A DNA stretch of 64,000 nucleotides from Ectobius pallidus. Its lineage: Eukaryota > Arthropoda > Insecta > Blattodea > Ectobiidae. A model generated the notes under the pieces. The model was given only the letters and a program-made list of their open reading frames with translations. It was not told the origin of the DNA and ran no database searches. The stretch is taken from the NCBI GenBank assembly GCA_964059195.1, contig CAXKWD010000006.1, positions 18,822,629 to 18,886,628 on the forward strand, read 5' to 3'. Each line of letters starts with the position of its first letter. Positions within the stretch are counted from its first letter, which is position 1. The translations under genes and the position numbers were made by a program. Of the stretch, positions 13,225-26,100 are shown in pieces.

Positions 13225-13335
13225 CCGATAGTCGAATTCCTCCCAAACGTTTTCCGCATACCTGAGCATATCTATCAATCACAGGCTACCATGGGCATTA
13301 TCTCTACACCACTGCGGCCGACTGTATGAAATTAC
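13225..13335 (-). mobile_element. Possible SINE fragment, minus strand
   Basis: The segment GGGCATTATCTCTACACCAC closely matches the tRNA-like head at 12005-12026 on the same strand. The B-box half is not well preserved, so this is a degraded relative at best. Confidence 0.35.
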
Positions 13336-13601
13336 CACACAGTTGTTTCAACTCCATAACAACTTAAATACTTTGCAATACGGCCTCTTCAGTATGTGAA
13401 GTGAGATAGGAGAATTATCCAACCTTATGATAAAGTGAACGAAAGACATAATACGCTATACTAAGAGGCAAAACTTTTATTTTCGCAGAAGCTGTATGTT
13501 TCACATAAGATTATTCGTCCGAGAAGCCATAGTAACTGACATATTATGAGATTATTACTCACTTTCAGATAACGAATTACATAGCAACCAAAGCTAATAA
13601 C

Positions 13602-14265
13602 TAGGGTTCGGATATTTATGACCTAAAAATGTGAAAAATATGACTGCAAATATGCCCTTAAAAATGAATAAATATATCCCAAAAATCCTAAATATGATCT
13701 AATAAAATAACGTATTTTCAAAAAATAAATGCTCCAATTTAAAACCGTTTAATGACACTAAATTCTTACATCACATGAATTCAATCATGTAATCTCTTTT
13801 TTTAATATTTTACAGGTGTTTTTCAGTTTTACTTGTAAAGAACTTCTGATCTGTTAATATTTTCAGATACCACTGCAAATGTGAACAGAAAATATTTGTA
13901 AAACATGTCTATTGGAAGTTGTTAACAACAAGGAGAAAGAGGTAATTGTGCTATTACTTGTTATTGACCTTTCACATTTCAGTTACAATAAAAAAAAATA
14001 TCCCTGACTCTTTTTCAGAAAAAATTAAATGCACATACTGCACAATTGTGCTCTTTTACCGAATTTATAACTGAAATATGACGTTAAATTACAAATATGA
14101 CCGAAAAATGACCAAGACCATGAAAATGACCAAAATATGACTTTATATGCAAAATAAAAACGGTCCTTTTGGGATAACAAATGTGCAATTCATGTTTAAT
14201 TCGTGTTTGCGGCGAGAATGGAGGTCAGGGTAAAAATATGACATGTCATAAACATTCGAACCCTA
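13602..14265. mobile_element. Non-autonomous hAT element with TAGGGTTCG ends
   Basis: The termini TAGGGTTCGGATATTTATGA and the complement of TAGGGTTCGAATGTTTATGA form inverted repeats. Perfect 8-bp duplications CTAATAAC flank them (13594-13601 and 14266-14273). The interior is very AT-rich, with reiterated AAATATGAC-like words near both ends. No transposase is present. hAT is assigned from the 8-bp duplication and the TAGGG ends. Confidence 0.87.
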
Positions 14266-14273
14266 CTAATAAC

Positions 14274-14589
14274 TATTGTTTAGTATTGTACAGGATGAGA
14301 GTAGATCGTCCTTTTCCCTCAAAATAATTTGAATAATGGGAATAGTAATAAACTAGTAGTTGTAGGTTGAAATTCATTCAAACACCTGGGTTCCCCTTTT
14401 TCAATAAAAATGACTTGCCTTAATAAATTCATTGATGGTGGTGCCCTAACGGACGTCCGCCACTGAGTACTGCCGAAAACGCACTGGTTAGTGCTGGTGC
14501 ACGCTACGGCCAGTTGATGACGCCTAGTCTACACTGGCTTCATATATATATATATATATATATACACATACACGGTGTTAATGAATAAC
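14274..14589. other. Short gene-free stretch with an (AT)n run
   Basis: It contains an (AT)n microsatellite near 14,539-14,564 and an isolated CCGCCACTG hAT-like terminus at 14457-14465. Nothing else is recognised. Confidence 0.45.
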
Positions 14590-15042
14590 ACCGAATTATT
14601 TTACCATTTTACCTCTGTAAAGGAAGTACATAGACAAGCAAAATTTATTAGGAGATGTTTGCTCTATGGATTAAATGGTCAATATGTATATATATTACCG
14701 TATTCTTAAAATTAAAATGAATTTAAAGGATCATACAGTTAGAAGTGAAATACATGAATATTATACTAGAAATAGATACTTAGTAAATGAAGCACATGTC
14801 AGATTAAGTAAATCTAAACACTGGTGCAAATCTATGTCTGTGACCTTGTTTAATAAACTACCATGTGAAGCACATACAGTGAATCTTAATAGATTTAAAA
14901 CAGTTTTATATGATTATCTGGTAAAGTAGCCAATTTATAATATTAATGAATTTTTGGATTTAACTAGCCTGAATATAGTATTCTAGGTTGTTTAATATAA
15001 CGACGTCTATTGCAATGCATAACATGCTTAATGACTAATAAA

Positions 15043-15126
<84 letters not shown>
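14590..15126 (+). mobile_element. 5'-truncated LINE (non-LTR retrotransposon) remnant with (TTA)n tail
   Basis: The frame at 14675-14929 ends in a segment (H-EYYTRNRYLV, RLSKSKHWCKSM, LFNKLP, NRFKTVLYDYLV) typical of the extreme C-terminus of many insect non-LTR reverse transcriptases. Upstream, GQYVYILPY in another frame (near 14,666-14,695) is also typical, so there is a frameshift. About 115 bp of AT-rich 3' UTR ends in TTATTA repeats from 15045, a tail style seen in some LINE clades. The clade is not determined and the left border is approximate. Confidence 0.6.
15045..15126. repeat. (TTA)n microsatellite, LINE tail
   Basis: About 27 TTA triplets, almost uninterrupted. An open frame across it gives poly-leucine and is not a gene. 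Confidence 0.95.
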
Positions 15127-15659
15127 TCGTATTATTAAATTTTTCCTATTACACCATAAAATCTCCCAGGGTATGGTCGCCACTGATGTCTAACATTCAA
15201 AAAAATGGAAAACAAAGGAGCTTCATTGTTAATACTGGAGTTATGAATAAAAAAAAAACTAATTCAGTGGCGGCCAGTCATGTGGTTAGTCTGTAAATTT
15301 TGCAGATTATGGAAACCCTAAATTATGATATAGCTGTTGATGAATGATTAAAAATAAGGATTTTGTCTATATCTAAGAAGGTGTTAAGTCAATCTAATGA
15401 ACCCTATTTTGCTTCATTATTGACTCATGATGTAATGACTTTAATGCCCTGTAGCATGCACATTTTACGTCATAGAGAAAAAATCTCCTAATAAAGTTTC
15501 CTTTTCTATGTCCCCTCTATACATAGTTAAAGACTTTGATGTTAATAATCAACAGCCTATATATATATGTATATATGTAAAAAAAATACATACATAAGAG
15601 GCGCGTCCATAAAGTAAGTTTCCCTTGCACCGTTTACAGAAACAAGACACAATTTCGTG

Positions 15660-15900
15660 GACATATATATTCCAATAGATACAGCAAGTATTCAGCTATT
15701 ATTCAACATATTTGCCACCGGAATTTAATGTCATTTCGTGGATTCAACTTTTGAATGCCTGTATCGTACACGTCTGACGCCAGGCATTTGAACCACTGTG
15801 AGACAAACATCTCCTCCTTTCTGTCATTCTCTGTCATTCCCTGTCACCTCTTGAGGTGTAGGAAAAGATGGAAATCACTGGGAGCGAGGTCCGTGCTTTA
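15660..15900 (-). pseudogene. Mariner transposase C-terminal fragment, left arm
   Basis: This is the inverted counterpart of the fragment at 15975-16210. Read on the minus strand it encodes the same mariner C-terminal stretch around the third catalytic Asp, with differences and stops. It is non-functional. Confidence 0.6.
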
Positions 15901-15974
15901 GGCTGGATGTTTAAACAGCTCCCAACCGAACTTATACAGGAGACTTGCTAGGAGGTCCTTAAAAATTCACCTAC

Positions 15975-16210
15975 AGCTCGGACCTCGCTCCCAGTGATTT
16001 CCATCTTTTCCTACACCTCAAGAAATGACAGGGAATGACAGAGAATGGCAGAAAGGAGGAGATGTTTGTCACATAGTGGATAAAATCCTTGGCGGCAGAC
16101 TTGTACGACACAGACATTAAAAGTTGGTTCCACGGTATGACATTCAATTCCGGTGGCAAATGTGTTGAATAATAGCTGAATACTTACTGTATCTATTGGA
16201 ATATATATGT
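15975..16210 (+). pseudogene. Mariner transposase C-terminal fragment, right arm
   Basis: The plus-strand frame reads YSSDLAPSDFHLFLHLKK, the mariner signature around the third Asp of the DDD triad, then degrades with stops through a WIKSLAADLY..KSWFHG region typical of the C-terminus. The rest of the transposase is absent, so it cannot be active. Confidence 0.75.
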
Positions 16211-16276
16211 CCACGAAATTGTGTTCTGTTTCTGTAAACGGCCTCAGGGAAAGTTACTTTATGGACGCGCCTCGTA

Positions 16277-17138
16277 TATATAATGTGTATAGGTTAATTT
16301 TACTAATTAAGAAGGATCCCAGATCTTTTCATTGAGACATGTTGTATTCAAGTAATAATTTAATAATGATAAAATAATAATAATAATATCTTATATTGCA
16401 ACTGACTGTTTTTACTGTGAACCTCCATGGCCTGTATAGGGATCACTTTACCTTTACCTTTACTCTTCAAGTGTGTGTTGAAGCGACTTAGTTCAGATGA
16501 GCCACTTGTAATAACTGCTTATTGTAACATTGTAAGGTTGCTTGAAATTTCTATTGAAGTAAATATATTAGGTTAATTAAATGAAAATTATCATCTTACC
16601 GAAGTTTATAAATGTATTTTCAAGATAAAGAAAGAAATTTAAAGCAATCAAAGTTGATAAACATGCACTTTTGGTAAAACGGTCTTTAGGCCTATTTGCT
16701 TTCTTTACGGAGGATTATTGAAACTGAGTGAAGAACTGAGCGCATTTGTAGTAAAATTACAGAAACTTTTCTCAAAATATTTCATTCACTAGGAACTTAG
16801 CTGTCTCATCCCATATTTTGGACTCGGCCGAAGCCTTGCTTTGCATACTTTATTCATAAATAGCGATTTCTGCAGTGTATAAACATTAGATTTTATTTTC
16901 GAATGGCTTATTTAAATATACAACCTTTTTTTTCCAGGTGACCAGACCTTTCTAAGGGATCTGATGTACAAAGAACGGAATTCTGGATGGTTTTAATAAT
17001 GTATTTCACTCTCTTTGTTATTTTTATTTGCAGATGAAACGGCCAGTAACTTAGGCCTACAATTAAATCCGTTAGTGAGCCTCTTGGATCTGGATTACAG
17101 CTTACAAAATGATAACTTGATAAGGTATCCGCATTTAC

Positions 17139-17175
<37 letters not shown>

Positions 17176-17999
17176 GCTTGTACTATGGACAGTAAATTAG
17201 GCTACAAACTTCATTATTATATTATTTCAGTCTCTCTTCTGGACTTTACAAAGTTGTTCTTCTCTTCTTAATAACTAAATTCCAGTTTGCGACTGAAAAT
17301 AAATTATTAGCGAGTGAAGCCAGGATCTGCATAACATTAACGTGTATAAACCTCTGAGTCTGTGTTATCAAAGATATGAAACTAAAGTTACGAATGGCCT
17401 AGTTACGTTTTCGGTTTTGAGTCAAGATGTTAATTCAATTTATTGAACTTGTATAATATAAAGCAAAGCCTTCAGTGCATTGTCCTCTCAGATTACTGCA
17501 ATTTAAATCTAGGTCATCCAGTTAATTATTCCAGAGGTCTGTGTTTCAACTACTGCCCTGAGGTGTTAAGGGACGATTTTCTCTTGACTATTTAACTTTT
17601 GAACCAGTGACGAACCCAATACCACAATATGTGGAATTAGAAGCAATCGCAAGTGTTTATTTTCATATTTTTATTTTTGTCACTTCCATTTTATCTCACC
17701 TGTTAGTACTTGCTAGGACTGAACATAGAAACATTGATATATGTAGCTACTTTCATAGAAGAAATATGAATCATTGGATGTAGACCTAATAAAGCCAAGG
17801 ATACAGCAATATAATGTACAATTTTATGTAAACTGAAACTTTATAAATCTTGTGTAACAGTACAACATTAATAGCAATGCATCTAGATCAAGAAATTATT
17901 AAGCAGTTATATTTTCTAGTGGAAGTTCTATGTTCTGTGTTTTTACCGGAAACAGTTTAATTCATTGGAATAGGACCATTTGCACTGGAAATCAAAATA
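16277..17999. other. Gene-free AT-rich stretch
   Basis: It contains a (TTA)n microsatellite at about 17,139-17,174 and a short pyrimidine-rich CTTTACCTTTAC run near 16,447-16,460. No coding frame or transposon border is recognised. Confidence 0.45.
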
Positions 18000-18007
18000 C
18001 TCTAAAC

Positions 18008-18487
18008 CAGTGGTTCCCAACCTTTTTCAGCTGGTGACCCACCTTTCCTTATCGGAATACCTCCACGGTCCATCGGTCCATGGTGGAGTAAAAAACCTTA
18101 TTTGTAGCGTATCCGTACCTTATGTATATATAATTTACCATCAAATATTGCCAATATATATGCTTATATATGCTTTTTTGAAGATACAGATTGATTATTG
18201 ATAAACAATTTGTGTTCTGATTTGAAAATGGTTGACAAAATATAAGCACTTTGTAGCAAAACAGTTATTTATTTAACAATAGATATATGTTTGCAATATA
18301 TGCAACAAGTGGTTTCATACTCACTAACAAGTGTTCCTGGTGAAGATAAATACTACAATTATAAAAGTGCACAAAGAACCAAGAAAACAATCAAAACACA
18401 ATTTGATTTGTTTCGATTCTGATGGTATATTCGATTGTTTCTGATACTTTTAGGATCGAGTCGCGACCCACCGGTTGGGAACCGCTA
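18008..18487 (+). mobile_element. Non-autonomous hAT element, copy 2
   Basis: The ends CAGTGGTTCCCAACC and GGTTGGGAACCGCTA are imperfect inverted repeats, flanked by perfect 8-bp duplications CTCTAAAC (18000-18007 and 18488-18495). Its left half matches the minus strand of 6202 leftwards at high identity (for example GACCCACCTTTCCTTATCGG). It is 480 bp against 845 bp for copy 1, so one of them has an internal deletion or expansion. No transposase is present. Confidence 0.9.
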
Positions 18488-18495
18488 CTCTAAAC

Positions 18496-19186
18496 GTTTT
18501 GGACAGGAATATAAGGAATATTTAGTGAGAAATAAGAATGCAAGTAATTAGTATATTAATAATTCCGCCTTTTATTTGATAAATATTCAAAATAAATATA
18601 CTTGTAATTCGGGTTCCTGAATTTCTGAATATAGATTCCCGTATTTATATCTGCCTATCTCTCAGTGATTAATGAAGCTTTATATGGGCAATCTACACAT
18701 CCACATGTGTGTTCCAGCACAATCCCTCTTGCCCCACATTCTGCCGTACCCAGAAAGCAACCATTTTATGTAAATAAATATTTTTAAAACTATTTTGTAA
18801 CCCTTTTTAATTGATTCAAAGCAATTCGCATTCTATGTAATTTACAACCATAATTAAACTATAAAATTAATGAGGTAAACAAGAAATATGTAGCAAATTA
18901 TTTTACCGGATAATTTTGTGCTGGAAAATTTAATTAATATATCTTGACATTGTAACTGCCGTATTACTGAATAGCGGAATTTGCATTAAAGTAAGAAAAG
19001 ATTAAGATTCTGAAGTTTTAAATGATCCTTCTTTAATGTTGGACCTAATTGCTACATGTTGTAACATTCATTATGTTACATTAGTGTCAGCCTACATGAT
19101 TTCGGCGATATGTGCATTGATCTATTTGAATTGGTCCGTTATTTACAGCAGACGAGTAAAGCAATTGCTTAGTGCGATATATATAA
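18496..19186. other. Gene-free stretch
   Basis: AT-rich with no coding frame, repeat or element border that I can recognise. Confidence 0.4.
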
Positions 19187-20018
19187 TCTTTATATAATAT
19201 AAGAGGCTTTCTCCTGACTGACTGACTTAATGAATGACTGACAGAGAATGAACGTAGAGTCTAAACTATATTAGGTAGAAACTTGAAATTTTCGACAGTA
19301 TCTTCGTTTCTTAATGTAAGTACTCACTAAGAAAGGATTTTGAAAAAAAAATTATTTTAAATGCCAAAAATCAAAAGTTTTTTAGAATACTTAATCCCTT
19401 TTTATACAGAATTATAAAATCCAAATCACAGTTCACATGACAACAGTGTATTGTTGGCATTGGTCCCCGGTAGGTTTGGAAATAAATGATACCGGACTTT
19501 GAAAAATTAAAGAAGCTGTCAATATAATTCATCTAATGCACATGTGATGCAGTCACATAACTTTCTCCACCCTACACATTGAGAATACCGTACGAGGTAT
19601 GGTAATATGTATATTATTATATCCCAGGATTTGAGGAGTGAAGTACAAAAGTGATACTGAATTATTTATTAATTTCATCCCCGAAACGGTTGCATAGTAA
19701 CATTAGAGTGAGAAATAAAATGCTCAGCAAAGACAACAGAATTTTATTTTACCGGAATTTCTGTATCTTCTTATTTGAACTCATACCAGGCTTGTTGTGT
19801 AGAAGCGATGGGATGGAAAAATCTACATCTTCTTCGAGCCATTGAAAGCTATATCAAGCGTTTTCTGAGGAAATAGTTTGAATGTGATAAGTCGTTCTTC
19901 TTCATTTCAAATTTTTAATACGTATATAAGGACATAGAATTTGAAAATCGAAAGTCCTTCATAAGTTAACTTCGAATCACAAAGTAGAAAATCGGCGACG
20001 CCGGGCCTTTTAAGCTAG
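19187..20018 (+). mobile_element. Non-autonomous Helitron, copy 2
   Basis: It starts TCTTTATATAATATAAGAGG after an A and ends CTAG before T, with a GGCGACGCC hairpin about 10 bp before the end. It aligns over its whole length with 12304-13172 in the same orientation, with small indels, and lacks that copy's 30-bp duplication. No protein is encoded. Confidence 0.85.
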
Positions 20019-21747
20019 TATAATATATATTAAAAACATATTCATTTAGATAAATAGGTCCACACAAATGTCCCCACTTACGAATAGCAATAATTAGAGT
20101 ACACCTAAATCATATTTATATTGACTTGTTTCGTTTCCACTCTTTCTGTTACTTATTTCCTTGTGTAAGGAAATCTAAATCTGTAAAATGGTAGGAGAGA
20201 TATTATTTATCCAGTTAACATGTGTGATGCTATAAGGGGAACAATTCTGTGAGATCCATGAATCTATTTCACCTCAAAGTTGTACATTAATTTTTAATGG
20301 TCTTTTCCAGTTCCTTTTGTCAATAAAATAAAAACCTCAATAATACAAATCTTAATACTTGTTTGTGAGAAAGTTTGTACAACAAATTTTGCTCCATTTA
20401 TTTTAAGTGAGTATACAGGGACCATTTAAATAACAATTCCTGCAACAACAACAACAAAAATAATGAGTATATTTAATTCTTCGTTTAGGTATGCATCATA
20501 GGCTATTCTCCACCTCTAAATAACTATACGTCGTATTGTACTCTATTATATATGAATCTTCTCGGTATTCGTAGCTTATTTCACCTTATATTAATGCTTA
20601 TTTAACGACGGGGTGTACTGTAACTTAGGCGTGTGACCGTACCCGTTGTGCCGGAATTTTATCCCGTAGGAGTTCTTTTACTTGCCTTTAATCTACAGAT
20701 ATAGGCCTGTCACATTTGTGCACACATAAATACTGTTGACTTGGATCTAAAGTCAATATGAATTGTTTCAGTTTAGTTCTCGAGAGAATGATAATCTTGG
20801 AAACTGTCTCGTCCATTTTTACACAGAGCTATAATGATTATCAAACCTATTTGAGCATTCTCCAGTTATGATTTCCCGTATTTCACTCCTTAAAGGCCCA
20901 TATTAAAATGCGCTCCCGAAATTTATTGAGCCATTCCAAATGAGTTGTATTCTTTTGGTATTTGCATTTGCACGCCAGGTGTAGTAGACATGGACGCTAT
21001 TTCCCAGTTTAATGGGTTATAGCCAAGTCATAAACCTTTGCCAATTAATTTAACCCCCCCCCCACCCGATCCTCTGCATATAAGTTAGAGATAGTTTGGA
21101 ATAACGGTCTACCTAGACCCACTTAATTAAAACCACATTCATTTCCACGCGGGGGTGTGGTTAGAGGAAGCTGTCACAAGTGTGGAGAATTAGAGGCTCC
21201 TGGTTTGAAGAATATTCCTGGCAGATAAAATGTTGTGGGGATGATACAAGTTGCATGTGAATGTTATTAGCAGAACTTCGCCACAAATGCCTCGAGTTCC
21301 TTGTACTGTAAAATATATGAGTTAAACAAGAGGAAACATTCATGTTTAATTGTATCTACTGCTTCTTAACCACTCTAACTTGCATATATTGTTTACCACA
21401 CTTATTGTATTAGTCAACTAGTTAACTAGTACTGGTCTACCACCGTGCAACACTTGTAGAAATAGTCATGGAAAACTCGCATGATTTCATCATTCGTTTC
21501 GCTCATGTTATAACTAGGTTCTCATTTTTGTTTTGTTTTTGTTTCGTAGTAGTCTATATCGAAATTTTATTAATGTACTCCGAAAAAGTGCAAAAAGTGA
21601 ACTTGCCAGTAGGTGTACATTTCTCGACCAATGTCTACTCGCATGTTTTTCGCCAGTATACCAGGCGTACAACCACTTGTTTCCAGTAACAAGGAGGGAA
21701 ATCTCTCTCCACTTGTGTACGTTTGCGATTATAAATGTGCAGAAGCA

Positions 21748-21782
<35 letters not shown>

Positions 21783-21928
21783 GGGGTTGTGCTAAGATAA
21801 ATAATTTGTCAGACAAAAATGAGATAAAGGTAAAATAAAATAACTTAAACCGATATAACAAAGTGCCAATGGAGTTAATAGGTAACATTTATCATGTTTC
21901 TGCTATAAATGACACGAACTTTGTATTA
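20019..21928. other. Gene-free stretch with a microsatellite
   Basis: It holds a poly(C) run near 21,054-21,063 and an (AAT)n run at about 21,750-21,779. Open frames at 21,460-21,890 on both strands are short and low in complexity. No gene is recognised. Confidence 0.45.
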
Positions 21929-21933
21929 TCAAT

Positions 21934-22853
21934 TGTACGGTATCAGGACCGTGAGGATCAAATGTTAGGGATCGGACGGAAAATATATCCGGTCCGAGAG
22001 GGCAAATGTTAGGTTAAGGTACGTCACAAATAGGAATAAAATGTTGCTTTTAGGTTTGGAAGGGACTTCAGTTGGAAGTGCATAAGATAGGAAAGATTAG
22101 CCACCTCTGAATAGCTAGTGAGGACCAGATTCAAATGAATCAAAAATGAGAGCAAATAGACTGTAACCTCAGGACTCTGGTATCAGGAATCCACGGACTA
22201 CTTAAGGAGAACAATTGAAATATGAAATAATCACAACTTACTAGATTCACACACAATGATTATTGAAACTAATTTAAAAGAAACACTGATACATAAGATG
22301 CAAGAGTACGTTATCACACGTGGTTGTAAATATTAATTTCTTGGAAAACTTGATAAATAATAGCTTAAAATGCGTAGATTAAAATGCACTTGAAGTTAAC
22401 ACTAAACTTTTGTATGTAGTTTAGTCGTAAAAGCTGATATAAGCACTGGAACATGTAGCGTTGGTTGCACAACTGTTGCGAAATATCAAACTTCTGTAAT
22501 TCGGAGAATTCACTCGCGAATTTGATGAATTATATGTAATTATGTATGAATAATTACTGAGAGCCACAAATGCGCACAATTGTGACTATTCGCCGCTTCC
22601 AGAGCAAGTTTAATGAAACTTGGTAGAAAAAGCGGGAATGACTCGAGCCTACTAGATACACTGTTATCTGCGTGAGGTCTCGTACAATACTAACTGGAGT
22701 GACGCTAAGCCACCTCATATAACAAAAGAAATTAGCAAGTCATGCATGATCCCACAATGCCTTGAGGCGGGAATAAAAGGACAATCAAAGCGGGACATTG
22801 CAAGCGGACAGTTTGAAACATTCTAAAGTAGAAACATGTTGCTTGCGCGAACA
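21934..22853 (-). repeat. BEL/Pao 3' LTR
   Basis: In element orientation this is the downstream LTR. It starts TGTTCGCGC (plus-strand position 22853) and ends ..CCGTACA (21934). It is the same length as the other LTR, with one substitution seen. Confidence 0.95.
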
Positions 22854-22870
22854 TACCGACCCCTTTGAAC
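22854..22870 (-). other. Polypurine tract region of the BEL/Pao element
   Basis: On the minus strand, GTTCAAAGGGGTCGGTA immediately precedes the 3' LTR. The purine run AAAGGGG is the likely plus-strand DNA primer, although three pyrimidines lie between the purines and the LTR. Confidence 0.6.
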
Positions 22871-23116
22871 TATTTAGTTCAACAAAATAGATAAAGAGCA
22901 AGCTATAAAAAATACATTCAAATGGAGAAATAACATAAAGAAAAACACTTATTATATACATCACAATAACACAGTTTATCTCCGAAAAGTAAAACCTTAT
23001 TGTGTAAGGAGAAAAACCAAAAAAACACTTATTACAATGTAACGGTTTGCCTATACTATAATTGCTTGTAAAACGATAAAGAGATATGAAATATTGATTG
23101 CACTGTATTACACTTA

Positions 23117-26100
23117 TTATTGATCTGGCAATGGACATAATTTCACTACTGGGCGCTTGTATTCACCACTAGGAGTGCGAACTGTCGCCACACGAATTAG
23201 ACCGTCTTCTCCCGGATGCACCTTGGTGATGACGCCTATCTTCCATTGAAGTGGGGCTACGTTGTCTTCCTTCAGAATGACTAAGATGCCTTCTCGCAGA
23301 TTCTCACTGGAAGATGACCATTTTTGTCGCTGCTGAAGTGTATGCAAATACTCGGAAGACCACCCTTTCCATATATGATGCAGATGATTTTGTAGAATTT
23401 GCCATTTTTCAAGAAATTTCATATCATCTGTAGGAGGATGAGATGGTAAGGAGGTGAGAGGCTCACCGATGAGGAAATGCCCAGGTGAAAGATATGAAAA
23501 GTCATTTGGGTCGTCACTAAGACGAACAAGTGGTCTGGAATTCAAACAAGCCTCGATTTGAGTGAGCAGCGTACAAAGCTGTTCAAATGTGAGGATTTGT
23601 GCACCCATCGTTCTCCTTAGGTGAAACTTCATAGATTTCACAGCGGCTTCATGTAACCCACCGAAATGCGGAGATGAAGGTGGAAGAAAATGCCAGTTAT
23701 AATCATTGGTTGCAGCAAAATCTTGAACTGACTTCTGAAATTCTTCGGATTGTAGTAGAATACGAAGATCTTTCAATTTGTGATTCGTGCCTATGAAATT
23801 AGTGCCGTTATCGCTGAAGATATCCTTGCATAGGCCACGACGGGAAGTAAATCTTCTTAGCGCGGCTAAGAAAGCTTCTGATGTGAGGTCTGATACCAAT
23901 TCAATATGAATGGCTTTAGTTACAAGACATACAAAGATTGCAGCGTATGCCTTGGCAATGATTTTACTTCTAGGCGATCCGTATCTTATGCTGAAGGGAC
24001 CAGCATAATCTACTGCTGTGCGTAGAAAGGGCCTAACAGGAGTTACTCTGTAGTTAGGAAGATTGCCCATCAGCTGTTGAGCAGATTGTGCCTTTAGTTT
24101 ATAGCAAGTCAGACACTTGTGTAGAACAGATTTCACCAGTCTGCGCACGCAAGGGATCCAATATGCTTGCCTTAAAGAAGCTATCGTAAGCTGATAAGAA
24201 GCATGTAGCAGCTTAAAATGTTCATGCTTTACAATTAGAGCAGTCAGATGGTGCTTGGTTGGCAATATGATCTGATGTTTAGCATCATATGCAAGATGAG
24301 ATTTATCTATGCGACCACCAACTCGTAAAAGACCATTTTTGTCCAGAAATGGTGTTAATGTATGAATAGAACTTTTAGCAGAAGTTTCTTTCAGATTTTT
24401 AAGATCTGCAATTTCACTCTTAAAAGATGAATGCTGAGCACTTTTAACACAAGTTTGTAAAGCTTGTTGAAGCTCTTCAGCTGTAATAGGTCCATGAAAT
24501 TTTGTTTCATGGCGACATGCAGCAATAAATCTATTCATGTAGCATGTTACTCTTTGCAGGCGTCGGAGATCTGAGAATCTTGTAAGAAAATGTTCTTTCT
24601 CCATTGTTGACACCAGACAGACATTTGTAAGTTGTTCTGATGAATCAGGAACACTTAATTGTTGTGGTTGTTTTGGCCAGGATGTCTCTGGTGAAGATAA
24701 CCAGTTAGGACCGTGCCACCACAAATCGATTTCAGATAACTGCTCACAAGAAATTCCCCTTGAGACAAGATCTGCTGGATTTTCATGTGTGGCAATGTGT
24801 CGCCATGTAGCAGTCTCCGAAAGTTCTTGTATCTGTGACACACGATTTGAAACAAAGGTTTTCCACTTTCGCGCATCAGTTTTGAGCCAAGAAAGTACCA
24901 CTGTAGAATCTGACCACAAACAATTTCGTGAAGGTTGTACCTTGAGGTCACTTAGCACTTTGTTATATAATTTAGCTAGCAGAAGTGCACCACAGAGTTC
25001 AAGGCGTGGAATGGTTTGCTTCTTTAGAGGAGAAACCTTAGATTTTGAACATAATAATTGAACAGTAGTTTCACCTTCATTATTTACAGAACGAATATAT
25101 ATACAAGCTCCATACGCCTTCTCGGAGGCGTCACAGAAACCATGTAATTGAATGTCCTGCACTGTACCAGATGTAAGCACATATCTGGGAATACGCAAGG
25201 TGTGAATAGTAGCTAATGTTTCACAGATTTCCAGCCATTTCTCCACCAGATGCACAGGTACGGTTTCATCCCAGTCTAATTTCTCAATCCAGAGAGATTG
25301 CATAAAGATTTTAGCATTTATAACAATAGGACTAGCCAATCCTAGCGGATCAAAGATAGATGAAATAAGTGAAAGGATATTTCGTTTGGTTAGTTTACCT
25401 TGCACATGGGTTTGGAGTGAAGGATGTGATTGGATCTGGAATTCATCATTAACTGGATGCCAAAGTAATCCTAGGGCATGTATGTTTTCATTGTTATCAA
25501 GTGCCAGGGGCAATTGAGTTTCTCGATGTGAAGGAGGTACTGATTCCAATAAAGCTTCATGGTTGGAACACCATTTTCGCAGAGGAAATCCACCACAATT
25601 GAGCATATCTGTAAGCTCCCTTTGCAGTTTCAGGGCTTCTTGGATGTCATTGTGGCCTGCTAAACAGTCATCAACATAAAATGATTCCCGTACTGCCTGA
25701 GCAGCAAGCGGATACTTCTCTTCTTCTTCTAGCGCAAGCTGATGTAAAGATCTTATGGCCAAAAATGATGCAGATTTGGTACCATAAGTGACAGTAGTTA
25801 GAGCGTAGTCTTGTATGGGTTCATTAGGACCTGAACGCCACACAATTCTTTGAAGATTCTGATCTTCTTTATGCATCCTTACTTGCCTGTACATTTTAGA
25901 AATGTCTGCTGAAAATGCATACTTGTAGGTGCGGAACCGAAGTACAATAGATGAAAGATCGTCTTGTATAGTTGGCCCTAGTTTCAAGATGTCGTTCAAT
26001 GACTTGCCTGAAGACGACTTTGCTGAGGCATCGAATACAACTCGGGTTTTCGTGCTAGTTGAACTAGGCTTTATAACAGCATGATGCGGCAAGTAGTAAC

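Larger units (their letters stand above)
15597..16274. mobile_element. Palindromic mariner (foldback of two transposase 3' halves)
   Basis: The two arms, about 15,597-15,900 and 15,980-16,274, are inverted copies of each other with a short unrelated centre near 15,900-15,975. The tips GAGGCGCGTCCATAAAGTAA and their complement are mariner-like, and TA dinucleotides flank the element (15595-15596 and 16275-16276). Each arm carries the end of a mariner transposase gene reading outwards. It looks like two 3' halves joined head to head, a structure known for some mariner MITEs. Confidence 0.82.

Noticed and set aside
15042..15296. Poly-leucine open frame
   Set aside because: It is a translation of the (TTA)n tail of a LINE remnant.
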